From CAVQND01 sp049518415 (GTDB lineage: Bacteria > Verrucomicrobiota > Verrucomicrobiia > Limisphaerales > UBA8199), in contig JBEKRX010000001.1 of NCBI GenBank assembly GCA_049518415.1, forward strand, positions 124,001-188,000: DNA of 64,000 bases, read 5' to 3'. Within the stretch, counting starts at the first letter, position 1. Each line of letters opens with the position of its first letter. Under the pieces are notes generated by a model. That model worked only from the letters and a program-made list of their open reading frames with translations. It ran no database searches and was not told the origin of the DNA. Positions 48,189 to 57,140 of this stretch are shown in pieces. Both the position numbers and the translations under genes were made by a program.

Positions 48189-50426
48189 ATGACAATCGGG
48201 GCAACATGTGACTTTCCAAAGGCCTGGGCGGCGGTTAACTTGCTGGCGCGCGTGCCGTCCAAAGCGAAAAATGACTCTCTGGGGCCGGCTCAATTCCTTA
48301 ACCGGGAATTGAGCTGGTTGGAATTCAATCAGCGGGTGCTGGACGAAGCCCTGGATGCGAAGAACCCGCTGCTGGAGCGGGTGAAATTCTTTTGCATCGT
48401 CAGCTCGAACCTGGATGAGTTTTTCGAGGTGCGGGTGGCGGGGCTGAAGCAGCGGATGGAGAGCGAGGCGGTGGAACGGACGATGGATGGGCTGACGGCG
48501 AGCGAGGAGTTTCGGGAGATCGTCAAGCGAGTGCGGCGGATGGTGGAGCAGCAATATGCCTGCTGGCGGGAGGAACTGCGGCCGGCCCTGGCGCAAAACG
48601 GGCGCCGGCTGCTTGAATTTGCGGAGCTGGCCCCGGCTGATTTGACGTGGTTGGAGGGTTATTACCGGGCGCAAGTCCGGCCGGTGCTCACGCCGCTGGC
48701 GATTGACCCGGCCCATCCGTTTCCGCAGTTGCTGAACAAATCGCTCAACCTGATCGTGCGGCTGGAGATGCCCCGGCACCGGGAGGTGCTCAAGCACCTG
48801 GCGGTCGTGCAAATCCCGCGCATCCTGCCGCGCGTGGTCAAATTGCCGCGGCGCGATGGGCGCCAGGACTATGTTTCGCTGGGCCGGCTGGTTGGGCATT
48901 TCCTGGGGGACTTGTTTCCCGGCACGCGCATCCTCGGCTACTGGCCCTTCCGGGTCACCCGCAACAGCGAGCTCTACATTGACGAGGAAGAAACCGCCAA
49001 CCTGCTCAAGGCCGTGGAGAACGAACTGCACAACCGCCGCAAGGGGGACGCGGTGCGGCTGGAGATCGGACACGGTTGCCCGAAGGCCATTCGCGAGGCC
49101 CTGCTCAAGACCCTGCGCCTGACCGAAGAGGACCTTTATCTGATTGACGGGCCGCTGAACCCGACGCGGCTCATGGCCCTGTGCGAGGGGGAGCATGCGC
49201 CGGAACTGCGCGACCCGCCGTTTGTCGCGCCCGAGGCGGCCGCCTTGCGCGGGCGTGCCGATGTCTTTGGGGCCATCCGCGAGCGGGATATCCTGTTGCA
49301 CCACCCGTATGAGAATTTCAGCAGCGTGGTCAATTTTCTCGAACGGGCGGCCTTCGACCCGGAGGTACTGGCCATCAAGCAGACGCTTTACCGGACGGGC
49401 GGGGACGCGCGCATCATTGGCGCGCTGGAGAACGCGGTGAACAACGGCAAGCAGGTCACCGCGGTGGTGGAACTGCGAGCCCGGTTCGACGAGGCCGACA
49501 ATATCCTGTGGGCGCGCCAACTGGAGGAGGCCGGCGTGCACGTGGTCTATGGCCTGGTGGGCTACAAAATCCATGCCAAGGCGACGCTGGTAGTGCGCCG
49601 CGAAGGCTATCACATCCGGCGCTATGTCCACCTGGCCAGCGGCAATTACAACCCCACCACCGCGCGCCTCTACACGGACATCGGCCTGCTGACGTGCCGG
49701 CCCGAGCTGGGGGAGGACGTGACGAACCTGTTCAATCTGCTGACGGGCATCTGCCAGTTTCAAGGGATGCAGAAACTGCTGGTGGCGCCCTTCGAGTTGC
49801 ACGAGCGGCTGCTTCAACTGATCGAGCGGGAGCGGGAAAACGCCCGCCGCGGCCTGCCCGGGCGGATCATCGCCAAGCTCAACTCCCTGGGGGAGGCGAA
49901 GGTGATCGAGGCGCTTTACCGCGCCTCGCAGGCCGGCGTGCGGATTGATTTGCTGGTGCGCGGCACCTGCTGCCTGCGGCCGGGGCTCAAAGGGCTCAGC
50001 GACCACATTACCGTCCGCAGCATCGTGGACCGTTTCCTGGAGCACAGCCGCATCTATTATTTCGAGAACGCCTGCCAGCCGCAGGTCTTCGTCGCCAGCG
50101 CCGACTGGCTCCCGCGCAGCTTCTTCCGCCGCATCGAGTTGGCGTTCCCGATCGAAGACGGCCTGCTGCGGGAGCGCATCATCCACGAACTGCTGGCCGT
50201 GTCGCTGGGCGACAACATCAAGGCGCGCTTCCTCCAGCCCGATGGGTCGTATCGCCAGGCGAGGCCGGGCGCGGGCGAGGAAGGTCGCCGCAGCCAGTGC
50301 GAGTTCATTGGGCTGGCGCTGGCGGAAGCTGAGGCCCCGGGCAAATCGGTGGACGGCCAGCCCCGGTATCCGCAAGTCAAACTGGCGCCCTCGCCCAGCG
50401 CCGCGCGGAAGCGCAAAGGCGTTTGA
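48189..50426 (+). CDS. ppk1: Polyphosphate kinase 1
   Basis: The 745-residue enzyme makes polyphosphate from ATP. Its N-terminal domain begins FLNRELSWLEFNQRVLDEAL with FFCIVSSNLDEFFEVRVAGL. The catalytic part has DILLHHPYENFSSVVNFLER, AIKQTLYRTGGDARIIGALE, and YVHLASGNYNPTTARLYTDI, where the His is the phosphorylated residue. VDRFLEHSRIYYFENAC is near the end. ATG 48189 has GGAGG directly upstream, so the longer open frame reaching back over ppx to 47058 is not used. It is close to the 700-residue family norm. Confidence 0.9.
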   Translation: MTIGATCDFPKAWAAVNLLARVPSKAKNDSLGPAQFLNRELSWLEFNQRVLDEALDAKNPLLERVKFFCIVSSNLDEFFEVRVAGLKQRMESEAVERTMDGLTASEEFREIVKRVRRMVEQQYACWREELRPALAQNGRRLLEFAELAPADLTWLEGYYRAQVRPVLTPLAIDPAHPFPQLLNKSLNLIVRLEMPRHREVLKHLAVVQIPRILPRVVKLPRRDGRQDYVSLGRLVGHFLGDLFPGTRILGYWPFRVTRNSELYIDEEETANLLKAVENELHNRRKGDAVRLEIGHGCPKAIREALLKTLRLTEEDLYLIDGPLNPTRLMALCEGEHAPELRDPPFVAPEAAALRGRADVFGAIRERDILLHHPYENFSSVVNFLERAAFDPEVLAIKQTLYRTGGDARIIGALENAVNNGKQVTAVVELRARFDEADNILWARQLEEAGVHVVYGLVGYKIHAKATLVVRREGYHIRRYVHLASGNYNPTTARLYTDIGLLTCRPELGEDVTNLFNLLTGICQFQGMQKLLVAPFELHERLLQLIERERENARRGLPGRIIAKLNSLGEAKVIEALYRASQAGVRIDLLVRGTCCLRPGLKGLSDHITVRSIVDRFLEHSRIYYFENACQPQVFVASADWLPRSFFRRIELAFPIEDGLLRERIIHELLAVSLGDNIKARFLQPDGSYRQARPGAGEEGRRSQCEFIGLALAEAEAPGKSVDGQPRYPQVKLAPSPSAARKRKGV

Positions 50427-50489
50427 TTTTGCAAACCGATCGGAATAGCTTATGGTCGTAGCGTTTTTCGAGGCAACCACCAGAGGGCC

Positions 50490-51422
50490 ATGAAAACTAC
50501 AGTTCCCAGCGACACCAAGAGCGGGCCCGATGGTCGAGCGGGCGGGCGTTTGCGGGGCGAGCTGCCGGCGGGCAGCCTGCGGCTGCTGGAAACATCGCTG
50601 AAGAAGCAGTGGAAGCGTTATCGGAGGCAACTGTCTTGCTGCCAGGAGAAGTTCACCGAGGAGGCCATCCACGATTCGCGGGTCGAGGCCAGGCGGCTGC
50701 TGTCCACGGTGGAGTTGCTGGGCGGTTTTCTGCCGGCCGGGCGGGTGCGGAAAGTGGAGCGCGGGCTCAAACGGCACCTGGACACTTTTGAGGATTTGCG
50801 GGACACGCAGGTGCAATTGCCGCTCATCGAAGAGATGCAACGGACCTTTCCCACCGCGCGGCCGTTTTACGCCTACCTGCGGAAACGGGAGGAGCGCCTG
50901 GTCAAGGCGACCCGCAAGGGCATCAAGAAGGTCAAGACGCAACAGTTGGGCAAACTCATCGCCGGCTGCCGTGAGGCGGTTGGGGCCCGGCGCCAGAAGT
51001 GCCCCCCGGCCAAGGCCCTGGCTCTGTTGGTGCGGTCAGTGGACCGCGCCTTCGCGCGCACCAGCCAGTTGCGGGCGCGCATTGATCCCCGCGACACCAA
51101 CACCATCCATCGCACGCGCGTGGCCTTCAAGAAGTTCCGGTACATGGCGGAAACGTTGATGGAATATCTGCCGGCGCCGGACCCGGAACTGCTGGAAGCG
51201 ATGCGCCACTACCAAACCATGATGGGCGACATCCAGGACGCCGAAGTGCTCCAGCGCGCGGTGGGAAAGTTTCTGCACAAACATGCGCCCGCCCCGGACG
51301 CCGCGCGGCAGTTGCGCGAGGAATTGTCGCGGCGGCGCCAGCGCCTGATCGACCTATACCTGGGCGCCACAGGGCAAATGCGTCAGTTTTGGCCCTGGGA
51401 CGGACTGCCGCCCGCCGCCTGA
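50490..51422 (+). CDS. CHAD domain protein
   Basis: The 310-residue helical protein is a CHAD domain with its conserved histidines and basic residues: TEEAIHDSRVEARRLLSTVE, HLDTFEDLRDTQVQLPLIEE, NTIHRTRVAFKKFRYMAETL and YQTMMGDIQDAEVLQRAV. CHAD proteins bind polyphosphate through these positive faces and gather on polyphosphate granules. It is 63 bases after ppk1 on the same strand, which supports that role. No catalytic CYTH domain is attached. Confidence 0.9.
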   Translation: MKTTVPSDTKSGPDGRAGGRLRGELPAGSLRLLETSLKKQWKRYRRQLSCCQEKFTEEAIHDSRVEARRLLSTVELLGGFLPAGRVRKVERGLKRHLDTFEDLRDTQVQLPLIEEMQRTFPTARPFYAYLRKREERLVKATRKGIKKVKTQQLGKLIAGCREAVGARRQKCPPAKALALLVRSVDRAFARTSQLRARIDPRDTNTIHRTRVAFKKFRYMAETLMEYLPAPDPELLEAMRHYQTMMGDIQDAEVLQRAVGKFLHKHAPAPDAARQLREELSRRRQRLIDLYLGATGQMRQFWPWDGLPPAA

Positions 51423-51454
51423 GCCGCCACGCTCAAAGGAACCTCCCGCTCCCA

Positions 51455-51958
51455 ATGAACCTCTATCTCTTGCGGCACGGCCTGGCCGTCGAACCGGGCA
51501 CCGGCGGCTATGCCAGAGACGCCGACCGTCCGCTCACCCCCAAAGGAGAGCGCAAGTTGTGGCGCATCGCGGAAGCGATGAAGGCGCTGGGACTTTCCTT
51601 CGATCTGATTCTGAGCAGCCCCTGCCTGCGGGCGCGGCAAACGGCGGCGATTATCGCCGAGGCCCTTGAGGCCCGGAAACGGCTCGAACTGTCCGACCTG
51701 CTGGCCCCAGAGGCCGGGGCCAGAAAAGTGCTGGAGTATCTTAACCGCCTCGACCCGCCGCCGGACGACCTGCTGCTGGTCGGCCACGAGCCTTGCCTGA
51801 GCCAATTGATTTCGCTGCTGGTGGCCGGGGATTCGAGCTTGTCCCTGGTGATGAAGAAGGGCGGTTTGTGCAAGCTATCGGCCGACTCGTTCAAGGCCGG
51901 CCGGTGCGCTGCCTTGGAGTGGCTCCTCACGCCGAGCCAGATGGCCTTGATGGCATAA
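51455..51958 (+). CDS. sixA: Phosphohistidine phosphatase SixA
   Basis: The 167-residue protein belongs to the histidine phosphatase superfamily, SixA branch: MNLYLLRHGLAVEPGTGGYA with the R-H-G nucleophile, DRPLTPKGERKLWRIAEAMK, FDLILSSPCLRARQTAAIIA and LLLVGHEPCLSQLISLLVAG with the second His. SixA removes phosphate from histidine on phosphotransfer proteins. It is the last gene of the polyphosphate cluster, 32 bases after the CHAD gene, a neighbourhood seen in many bacteria. ATG 51455 starts the fold directly. Confidence 0.9.
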   Translation: MNLYLLRHGLAVEPGTGGYARDADRPLTPKGERKLWRIAEAMKALGLSFDLILSSPCLRARQTAAIIAEALEARKRLELSDLLAPEAGARKVLEYLNRLDPPPDDLLLVGHEPCLSQLISLLVAGDSSLSLVMKKGGLCKLSADSFKAGRCAALEWLLTPSQMALMA

Positions 51959-52050
51959 GGGTTGAAGGAGTTAAACGGGTTAGGTGAGTTAAGTGGCTGG
52001 CGCTACTAACGGCTTGCGCGGGGGCGGTTTGGCGCTAGCTTGCACGGCGT

Positions 52051-54174
52051 ATGATTTGGAAGATGACATTGTGGGTTCTTCTGCTGGGCTGCGTGGCGGT
52101 GGCCGGCAGTGCCGCTCAGCGGGCCAGTCCAGCCGATCGCTTGAAGGAGTTCCGCAAGCGCGCCGCCAGGTTCGATGCGGTGGTCGCCCTCCCGCAGTTC
52201 GAGCAGACCACGAACGAAATCCGGGGCGTGGTCCGGCAAACCATTGCCGTCGGCAACGCCAGCCTGGACCGGGTGGCGGCGCTCAAGCCGCGCGAGGTGA
52301 GCTTCGACAACACCGTGCGTGCCCTGGACGACATCGCCTACCAGGTGAGCCTCACGGACAACCGGCTCTCCCTGCTCAAGGAGACCAGCACCAACGCAAA
52401 GCTCCGCGACGCCGCGACGGAGGCGCTCAAGCAGCTCGAGGAGTGGATGGTCGGCCTGGACTACCGCGAGGATGTCTATCGGGCGGTCAAGGCCTACGCC
52501 GACACCAAACCCCGGCTCAAGGGCGAGGACGGCAAGCTTCTGGCCGAGACCCTGCGCGATTACCGCCGCGCCGGCCTGCAGTTGCCCAAAGCCCGGCGCG
52601 ACGAGGTTGAGCGGATGCGCAAAGACCTCTCGCGGCTGACCACCGATTATGAGAGCAACATCACCAAGGCCCAAAAGGCGGTCAAGTTCACCAAGGCGGA
52701 ACTCGACGGTCTGCCGGACAGTTTCCTGGGGCAAATCAAGACCGGCGATGACCAATACACGGTCATGGCCAACATCACGACGGACTACCTCCGGGTGATG
52801 GACAACGCGACGCGCGAAGAGACCCGCAAGCAGTTGCTGCTCGAGCACGACAACCTCGCGCGGGCGGAGAACCTCCCGCTGCTGGAGAGAATTCTCCCCC
52901 TGCGCGACAACATCGCCAAAGAACTCGGCTACAAGACCTGGGCCGATTACGAGACCGAAGTCAAAATGGTCAAGCAGGCCGCCACGGCCATCGATTTCCT
53001 CGAGCGACTCAAGGCCGGTTTGCAGCCCAAGTTCGACGCCGAACTGGCCGAGTTCCGCCAGCTCAAGAGCAAAGCAACCGGCGACCCCAAGGCCCAAGTC
53101 TGCCTCTGGGACTGGCGCTACTTGAGCAACCAGTTGAAGAAGGAAAAATACGCCGTGGACGCCGAGCAATTGCGCGTCTATTTCCCCTACCAACGCGTGC
53201 TGGAGGGGATGTTCACCATCTACCAAGGCCTCTTCGGGCTCAAGTTCGAGGGCGTGCAGCCGCCCTACAAATGGGTGCCGGACTTGCAGCTTTACGCCGT
53301 CTCGGACGCCAGGAGCGAGGAACCGCTCGGCCTGTTCTACCTGGACATGTTCCCGCGCGAGGGGAAATACAACCACTTCGCCCAGTTCGGCCTCATTGAA
53401 GGCAAGCTGCTCGCTGGCGGGAAATACCAGCGCCCGACGGTCGCCCTCATCTGCAATTTCCCGCCCCCGACCAAGGACCAGCCTGCGCTGCTGGCCCACA
53501 GCGACGTGGAGACGCTCTTCCACGAGTTCGGCCACGCCATGCACTCGCTCCTGACCCGCGCCAAATACAGCCGCTTCTCCGGCACCAGCGTCCCCCGCGA
53601 CTTCGTCGAGGCCCCCTCGCAAATGCTGGAAAACTGGGTCTGGGACAAGCAAGTGCTCGACAGCTTCGCCGCCGACTACCGTGACCCGTCGCGGAAAATC
53701 CCCGGGGAAATCCTGGCCAAACTCAAGGAAGCCCGGCTGGCGACCGAAGGCACTCGCTATCGGCGCCAGCTCGCCTTCGGCCTGATGGACCTGACCCTGC
53801 ACACTCAAATCCACGAAGCCAACGCCAAAGAGGCCCTCCAGCTCTCGAACAAGGTCCTCAGCGAGGTGTTCCTGCCCACGGCGCCGGACACTGCCTTCGT
53901 GGCCTATTTCAGCCACCTGATGCACTACGACGCCGGGTATTACGGCTATGCCTGGGCGGACGCCATCGCGGCCGACATGGCCACCGTCTTCGAGCAGTCG
54001 CCCAAGGGCTACTTCGACCCCGCCGCCGGCCACCGCCTGCGCGCCGAAATCTACGAGCCGGGCGATTCGCGCGACGCCGGCCTCTCGATTGAAAAGTTCC
54101 TTGGCCGCCCGCGCTCGCTCGACCCTTTCCTGAAGAAGATTGGGATTGGGAAAACCGTGGGCCGAGTCAATTAG
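52051..54174 (+). CDS. M3 family oligopeptidase, probable lipoprotein
   Basis: The 707-residue zinc peptidase has the M3 motif VETLFHEFGHAMHSLLTRAK (H-E-x-x-H) with the third ligand in FVEAPSQMLENWVWDKQVLD. Upstream are ETRKQLLLEHDNLARAENLP and LGYKTWADYETEVKM, as in thimet/oligopeptidase A-type enzymes, and near the end YYGYAWADAIAADMATVFEQ. The start MIWKMTLWVLLLGCVAVAGS shows a lipobox (L-L-G-C), so the mature enzyme may be lipid-anchored in the envelope, unlike most cytoplasmic M3 enzymes. It probably degrades short peptides. Confidence 0.85.
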   Translation: MIWKMTLWVLLLGCVAVAGSAAQRASPADRLKEFRKRAARFDAVVALPQFEQTTNEIRGVVRQTIAVGNASLDRVAALKPREVSFDNTVRALDDIAYQVSLTDNRLSLLKETSTNAKLRDAATEALKQLEEWMVGLDYREDVYRAVKAYADTKPRLKGEDGKLLAETLRDYRRAGLQLPKARRDEVERMRKDLSRLTTDYESNITKAQKAVKFTKAELDGLPDSFLGQIKTGDDQYTVMANITTDYLRVMDNATREETRKQLLLEHDNLARAENLPLLERILPLRDNIAKELGYKTWADYETEVKMVKQAATAIDFLERLKAGLQPKFDAELAEFRQLKSKATGDPKAQVCLWDWRYLSNQLKKEKYAVDAEQLRVYFPYQRVLEGMFTIYQGLFGLKFEGVQPPYKWVPDLQLYAVSDARSEEPLGLFYLDMFPREGKYNHFAQFGLIEGKLLAGGKYQRPTVALICNFPPPTKDQPALLAHSDVETLFHEFGHAMHSLLTRAKYSRFSGTSVPRDFVEAPSQMLENWVWDKQVLDSFAADYRDPSRKIPGEILAKLKEARLATEGTRYRRQLAFGLMDLTLHTQIHEANAKEALQLSNKVLSEVFLPTAPDTAFVAYFSHLMHYDAGYYGYAWADAIAADMATVFEQSPKGYFDPAAGHRLRAEIYEPGDSRDAGLSIEKFLGRPRSLDPFLKKIGIGKTVGRVN

Positions 54175-54414
54175 CGAAGCGCCGCGCAGGCCCAACCGAA
54201 CCGGCAGGGACGCGTTCCCCCGCGCGTGTCAATCCTGCCTTTTTCCCCGGCGCGGTGTTCGTCCCCGTTGCGGACTATTGAGTTTACCTCCGAAAAGTCC
54301 GGCGCCCTGGCCCGCGGTTTCCGAACGAACGCCCATTGTTTTTTGCGGCTCCGGGAGCAAAAAACAAGGTATTTACAGTTTTGCCAGTCGGGGCGATTAT
54401 TCCGTTGGCCCTGC

Positions 54415-54499
54415 GGGCGCGTGGCGGAATTGGCAGACGCGAAGGACTTAGGATCCTTTGGAGCAATCCTTGCAGGTTCGACTCCTGTCGCGCCCACCA
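54415..54499 (+). tRNA. tRNA-Leu(UAG)
   Basis: The cloverleaf folds fully. Acceptor GGGCGCG (54415-54421) pairs with CGCGCCC (54489-54495), and the D arm is GCGG...CGC. Anticodon stem AAGGA/TCCTT encloses loop CTTAGGA with anticodon TAG. A long class II variable arm follows, then T stem GCAGG with loop TTCGACT and CCTGT (one G-U pair). Discriminator A and an encoded CCA end it. This supports leucine, codon CUA. Confidence 0.95.
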
Positions 54500-54726
54500 T
54501 CGCTGTTGGGTGAGGGACTCCCCATTGTCGAGACCATTTTTCAGTTAATTTAAGCTGGTGAAATTCCGGGCCTGTCAGTGAGGCGAAGATTGCTTTTGTT
54601 GCGGGCGAAAGTTTTGGCCTGGCTGCTGAATGTGCCAGGCGTGACGACGAGGCCGAACTGGGAATGTTCGACCTTGCGGCAGCCCCTCCCAAAATGATTC
54701 GGGAATGGCCGCAAACCAAAGGCCAA

Positions 54727-56028
54727 TCACTGAGCTGAATCGTGCGCCAGCCTGGCGCAGACGTTTTCGATAATGGCCAGCCCCTCATCGGCTTCCGCCT
54801 GGCGCAGGTTGAGGGGGGGCAGGAGCCGGAGGATTTGCGGGCCGGCCGGGATGGTAAGCAGACCGGCGGCGTGGAGGAGGTTCGCGCACCGGACGGCCGG
54901 CGTTTTGCCGGGATCGCCGGGCAGATTGGGAATATTCGGGGCGAGTTCCATCCCCAGCATCAGGCCGAGTCCGCGCACGCTGCGGATGACGCCGGGGAAT
55001 TTTTCGGCGAGCTGCTGCAAGCCGGACTTGAGATAATCGCCGAGCTGCCGGGCATGGTCGGCGAGTTTTTCCCGCTGGATGACCTCGAGGATTTTCAAGG
55101 CGACCGCGCAGGCCAGTGGGGAGCCGCCGTAAGTGGTGCCGTGGGTGCCGGCGCCCAGGAGGTCCGCGTAGGGCGCCCGGACCCAGAACGCGCCGATGGG
55201 GAAGCCGCCGCCGAGGGATTTGGCCATCGAAAGGCCATCCGGGCAGAACCGCTCGCTGCCGGGCACCCCCTCGAGGATTCGCTGAAAACCCTGGAAACGT
55301 CCGCTCCGGAAATGGCCGTCCTGCACCCCATCCACCAGGAGCAGGAGTTTTTTCTCATCGCACAACTGGCGCAGCCCGACCAGGTAATCGGGCAGGGCGA
55401 GGGTTACGCCGCCTTCGCCTTGGACGGCCTCGATGAGGACCGCGGCCGTGGCGGGCGAAAGGGCGGCGCGCATGGCCTCGAGGTCATTGTAGGGGACCTG
55501 CCGGAAGCCCGGCACCATCGGTTCAAAGCCCTTTTTGACCTTGTCCTGGCCGGTGGCGGAGATGCCGGCCAGCGTGCGCCCGTGGAACGAGTTGTCGGCG
55601 GTGAGGACCTCGAACCGGCCGGCGTCGTGGCCGAATTTGCGGGCGAGCTTGAACAGGCCCTCGTTGGCCTCGGCGCCGCTGTTGCAAAAGAAGCACTTGC
55701 CTGGGCCGAGCAGATGGACCAGCCCCTGGGCGAGCCGGCCCTGGAGTTCGTGGTAGTAGAAATTTGAGACGTGGATGAGCCGGCGGGATTGCGCGACCAG
55801 CGCCTCGGTGATGGCCGGGTGGGCGTGGCCCAGGCAACTGACGGCGATGCCGCCGCCCAGGTCCAGGTACCGCTTGCCGGCGACATCATAGACGTAGCTG
55901 CCGGCGCCATGGCTCAGGAGGAGGTCGAACCGGCCATAACTGGGGATGACATGCTGCTGATACAGCGCCTGGACGGCGGCCAGGTCATTGGGCACGGCCG
56001 GCGGCGGGGGAGGAACAACTTCTTTCAT
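54727..56028 (-). CDS. argD: Acetylornithine aminotransferase-like class III aminotransferase
   Basis: The 433-residue PLP enzyme matches ArgD. YVYDVAGKRYLDLGGGIAVS and CFFCNSGAEANEGLFKLARK bind phosphate, VLIEAVQGEGG is the cofactor strand, and the lysine lies in CPDGLSMAKSLGGGFPIGAF. The cofactor-binding D-E-V-Q motif reads LLLVDGVQDGHFRSGRFQGF, so Glu is Gly and the usual G-x-G-R-T-G becomes G-H-F-R-S-G. It would convert N-acetylglutamate semialdehyde to N-acetylornithine; close relatives use ornithine or GABA. It is in a leftward block with argB. Confidence 0.8.
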   Translation of the reverse strand: MKEVVPPPPPAVPNDLAAVQALYQQHVIPSYGRFDLLLSHGAGSYVYDVAGKRYLDLGGGIAVSCLGHAHPAITEALVAQSRRLIHVSNFYYHELQGRLAQGLVHLLGPGKCFFCNSGAEANEGLFKLARKFGHDAGRFEVLTADNSFHGRTLAGISATGQDKVKKGFEPMVPGFRQVPYNDLEAMRAALSPATAAVLIEAVQGEGGVTLALPDYLVGLRQLCDEKKLLLLVDGVQDGHFRSGRFQGFQRILEGVPGSERFCPDGLSMAKSLGGGFPIGAFWVRAPYADLLGAGTHGTTYGGSPLACAVALKILEVIQREKLADHARQLGDYLKSGLQQLAEKFPGVIRSVRGLGLMLGMELAPNIPNLPGDPGKTPAVRCANLLHAAGLLTIPAGPQILRLLPPLNLRQAEADEGLAIIENVCARLAHDSAQ

Positions 56029-56034
56029 TTGGAA

Positions 56035-57135
56035 TTACTTCCACTCCGGCAGCACCTGGGCAATCGGCGGCCATTGAGCGGTCTCGGGGATTCTGACTTT
56101 GCCCCAGGTGGTGCACAGATAGCCCAGCAGGCGTGGATGGTTCTGCCGGCGGGCGAAGGCGCTGAAGGCCTGGGTGGCCTCCAGCGGTTGCCAGCCCGCG
56201 GGCCAGACGCGGAAGCCCTTCTGCAGGAGCAACGGCACGGAAGGATAGGCCGCCTGTTTGCCATAGTGCCAGTCGCAGACAATGATGTCGGTCGGGATGA
56301 GGTCGAGGGCCGGGTGCGTGCCGTTGCGGGCCGCTTCCCACTCCGAGTAACCCAGCGCCTGGGCGTCGAGCAGGCGGTCGCCCCACAGGAGCAGCTCCAG
56401 CTTGCGTTGGCCGACGATGTGGGTGCGCAGGTCGTTCACGGCTCTGGCAAACAGTTTGGCCGGATCGCCCCCGCGGCAGCGCGGACAATGCTCCGAAGCG
56501 ATCAGGAAAACTTCATCCATGCCGACATGGAAGGCATCGGCTTCAAAGGCCTCGCAAAGTTCGTCGATGAGCGCGAAGACGACGGCGTTGACCGCGGGGT
56601 TTTGCGGGCACCAGCTTCGGCAATAGATGCCTTGGTTGTCGGGGAACTGGCCCGGGGTTTCGTCAAACTCGGGATGCTTTTCCAGCAAGCGGCCGGTGGT
56701 TTTGCCCCAGGATTGGTGGCCCAGGCAATTGAGTTGCGGGATGAGCCGGAGGCCCTGCTGGCGGGCGGCTTGGGCCAGGGCGCGGGCGCGGGCCTGGGAG
56801 AGGCCCTGGCTGGACGCCAGCTCGGGATAGGACCGAAATTGAAAGCTGTAGTCCACCTCGAGCACGATCACGTTCACGCCCAGGCCGGCCAGCTTGGGCA
56901 GTTCCGCCATCAACGCCCCCGCCTGCTCGTCGTTGTGCGCGGACAGATGCACGCCCCGCCAGACCGGATTGGCCGCCCGCCAGGATTTCAGCCAGGCAGC
57001 GCGGGGTCCGGAGGAATCCGACGGGCTGGCGGCCCGGCAGCCGAGGACCAAAACGAGCGCCAGGCAGAAGCCCCAACCCGCTGCTTGCGCGCAGCGGGAG
57101 CCGCCTTTTATAGGTGAGTTGTGCGAGGGGTTCAT
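56035..57135 (-). CDS. GH20-like glycoside hydrolase lipoprotein
   Basis: The 366-residue protein has a lipoprotein signal (GWGFCLALVLVLGCRAASPS with L-G-C). A GH20-like barrel follows: VWRGVHLSAHNDEQAGALMA, GVNVIVLEVDYSFQFRSYPE, LRLIPQLNCLGHQSWGKTTG and FEADAFHVGMDEVFLIASEH. The D-E pair in H-V-G-M-D-E holds the catalytic acid and its Asp partner, as in beta-N-acetylhexosaminidases. It lacks the N-terminal alpha/beta GH20b domain. It is six bases upstream of argD and five from argB, an odd place for a secreted hydrolase. The substrate is unknown. Confidence 0.75.
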   Translation of the reverse strand: MNPSHNSPIKGGSRCAQAAGWGFCLALVLVLGCRAASPSDSSGPRAAWLKSWRAANPVWRGVHLSAHNDEQAGALMAELPKLAGLGVNVIVLEVDYSFQFRSYPELASSQGLSQARARALAQAARQQGLRLIPQLNCLGHQSWGKTTGRLLEKHPEFDETPGQFPDNQGIYCRSWCPQNPAVNAVVFALIDELCEAFEADAFHVGMDEVFLIASEHCPRCRGGDPAKLFARAVNDLRTHIVGQRKLELLLWGDRLLDAQALGYSEWEAARNGTHPALDLIPTDIIVCDWHYGKQAAYPSVPLLLQKGFRVWPAGWQPLEATQAFSAFARRQNHPRLLGYLCTTWGKVRIPETAQWPPIAQVLPEWK

Positions 57136-57140
57136 TTGTA

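Noticed and set aside
48165..50942. A 925-codon minus-strand open frame
   Set aside because: It is antisense to ppk1 and the start of the CHAD gene, whose motifs are unmistakable. Its sequence is rich in R, P, G, Q without structure.
52006..54195. A 729-codon minus-strand open frame
   Set aside because: It mirrors the M3 peptidase gene almost exactly, and only the plus strand encodes a known fold.
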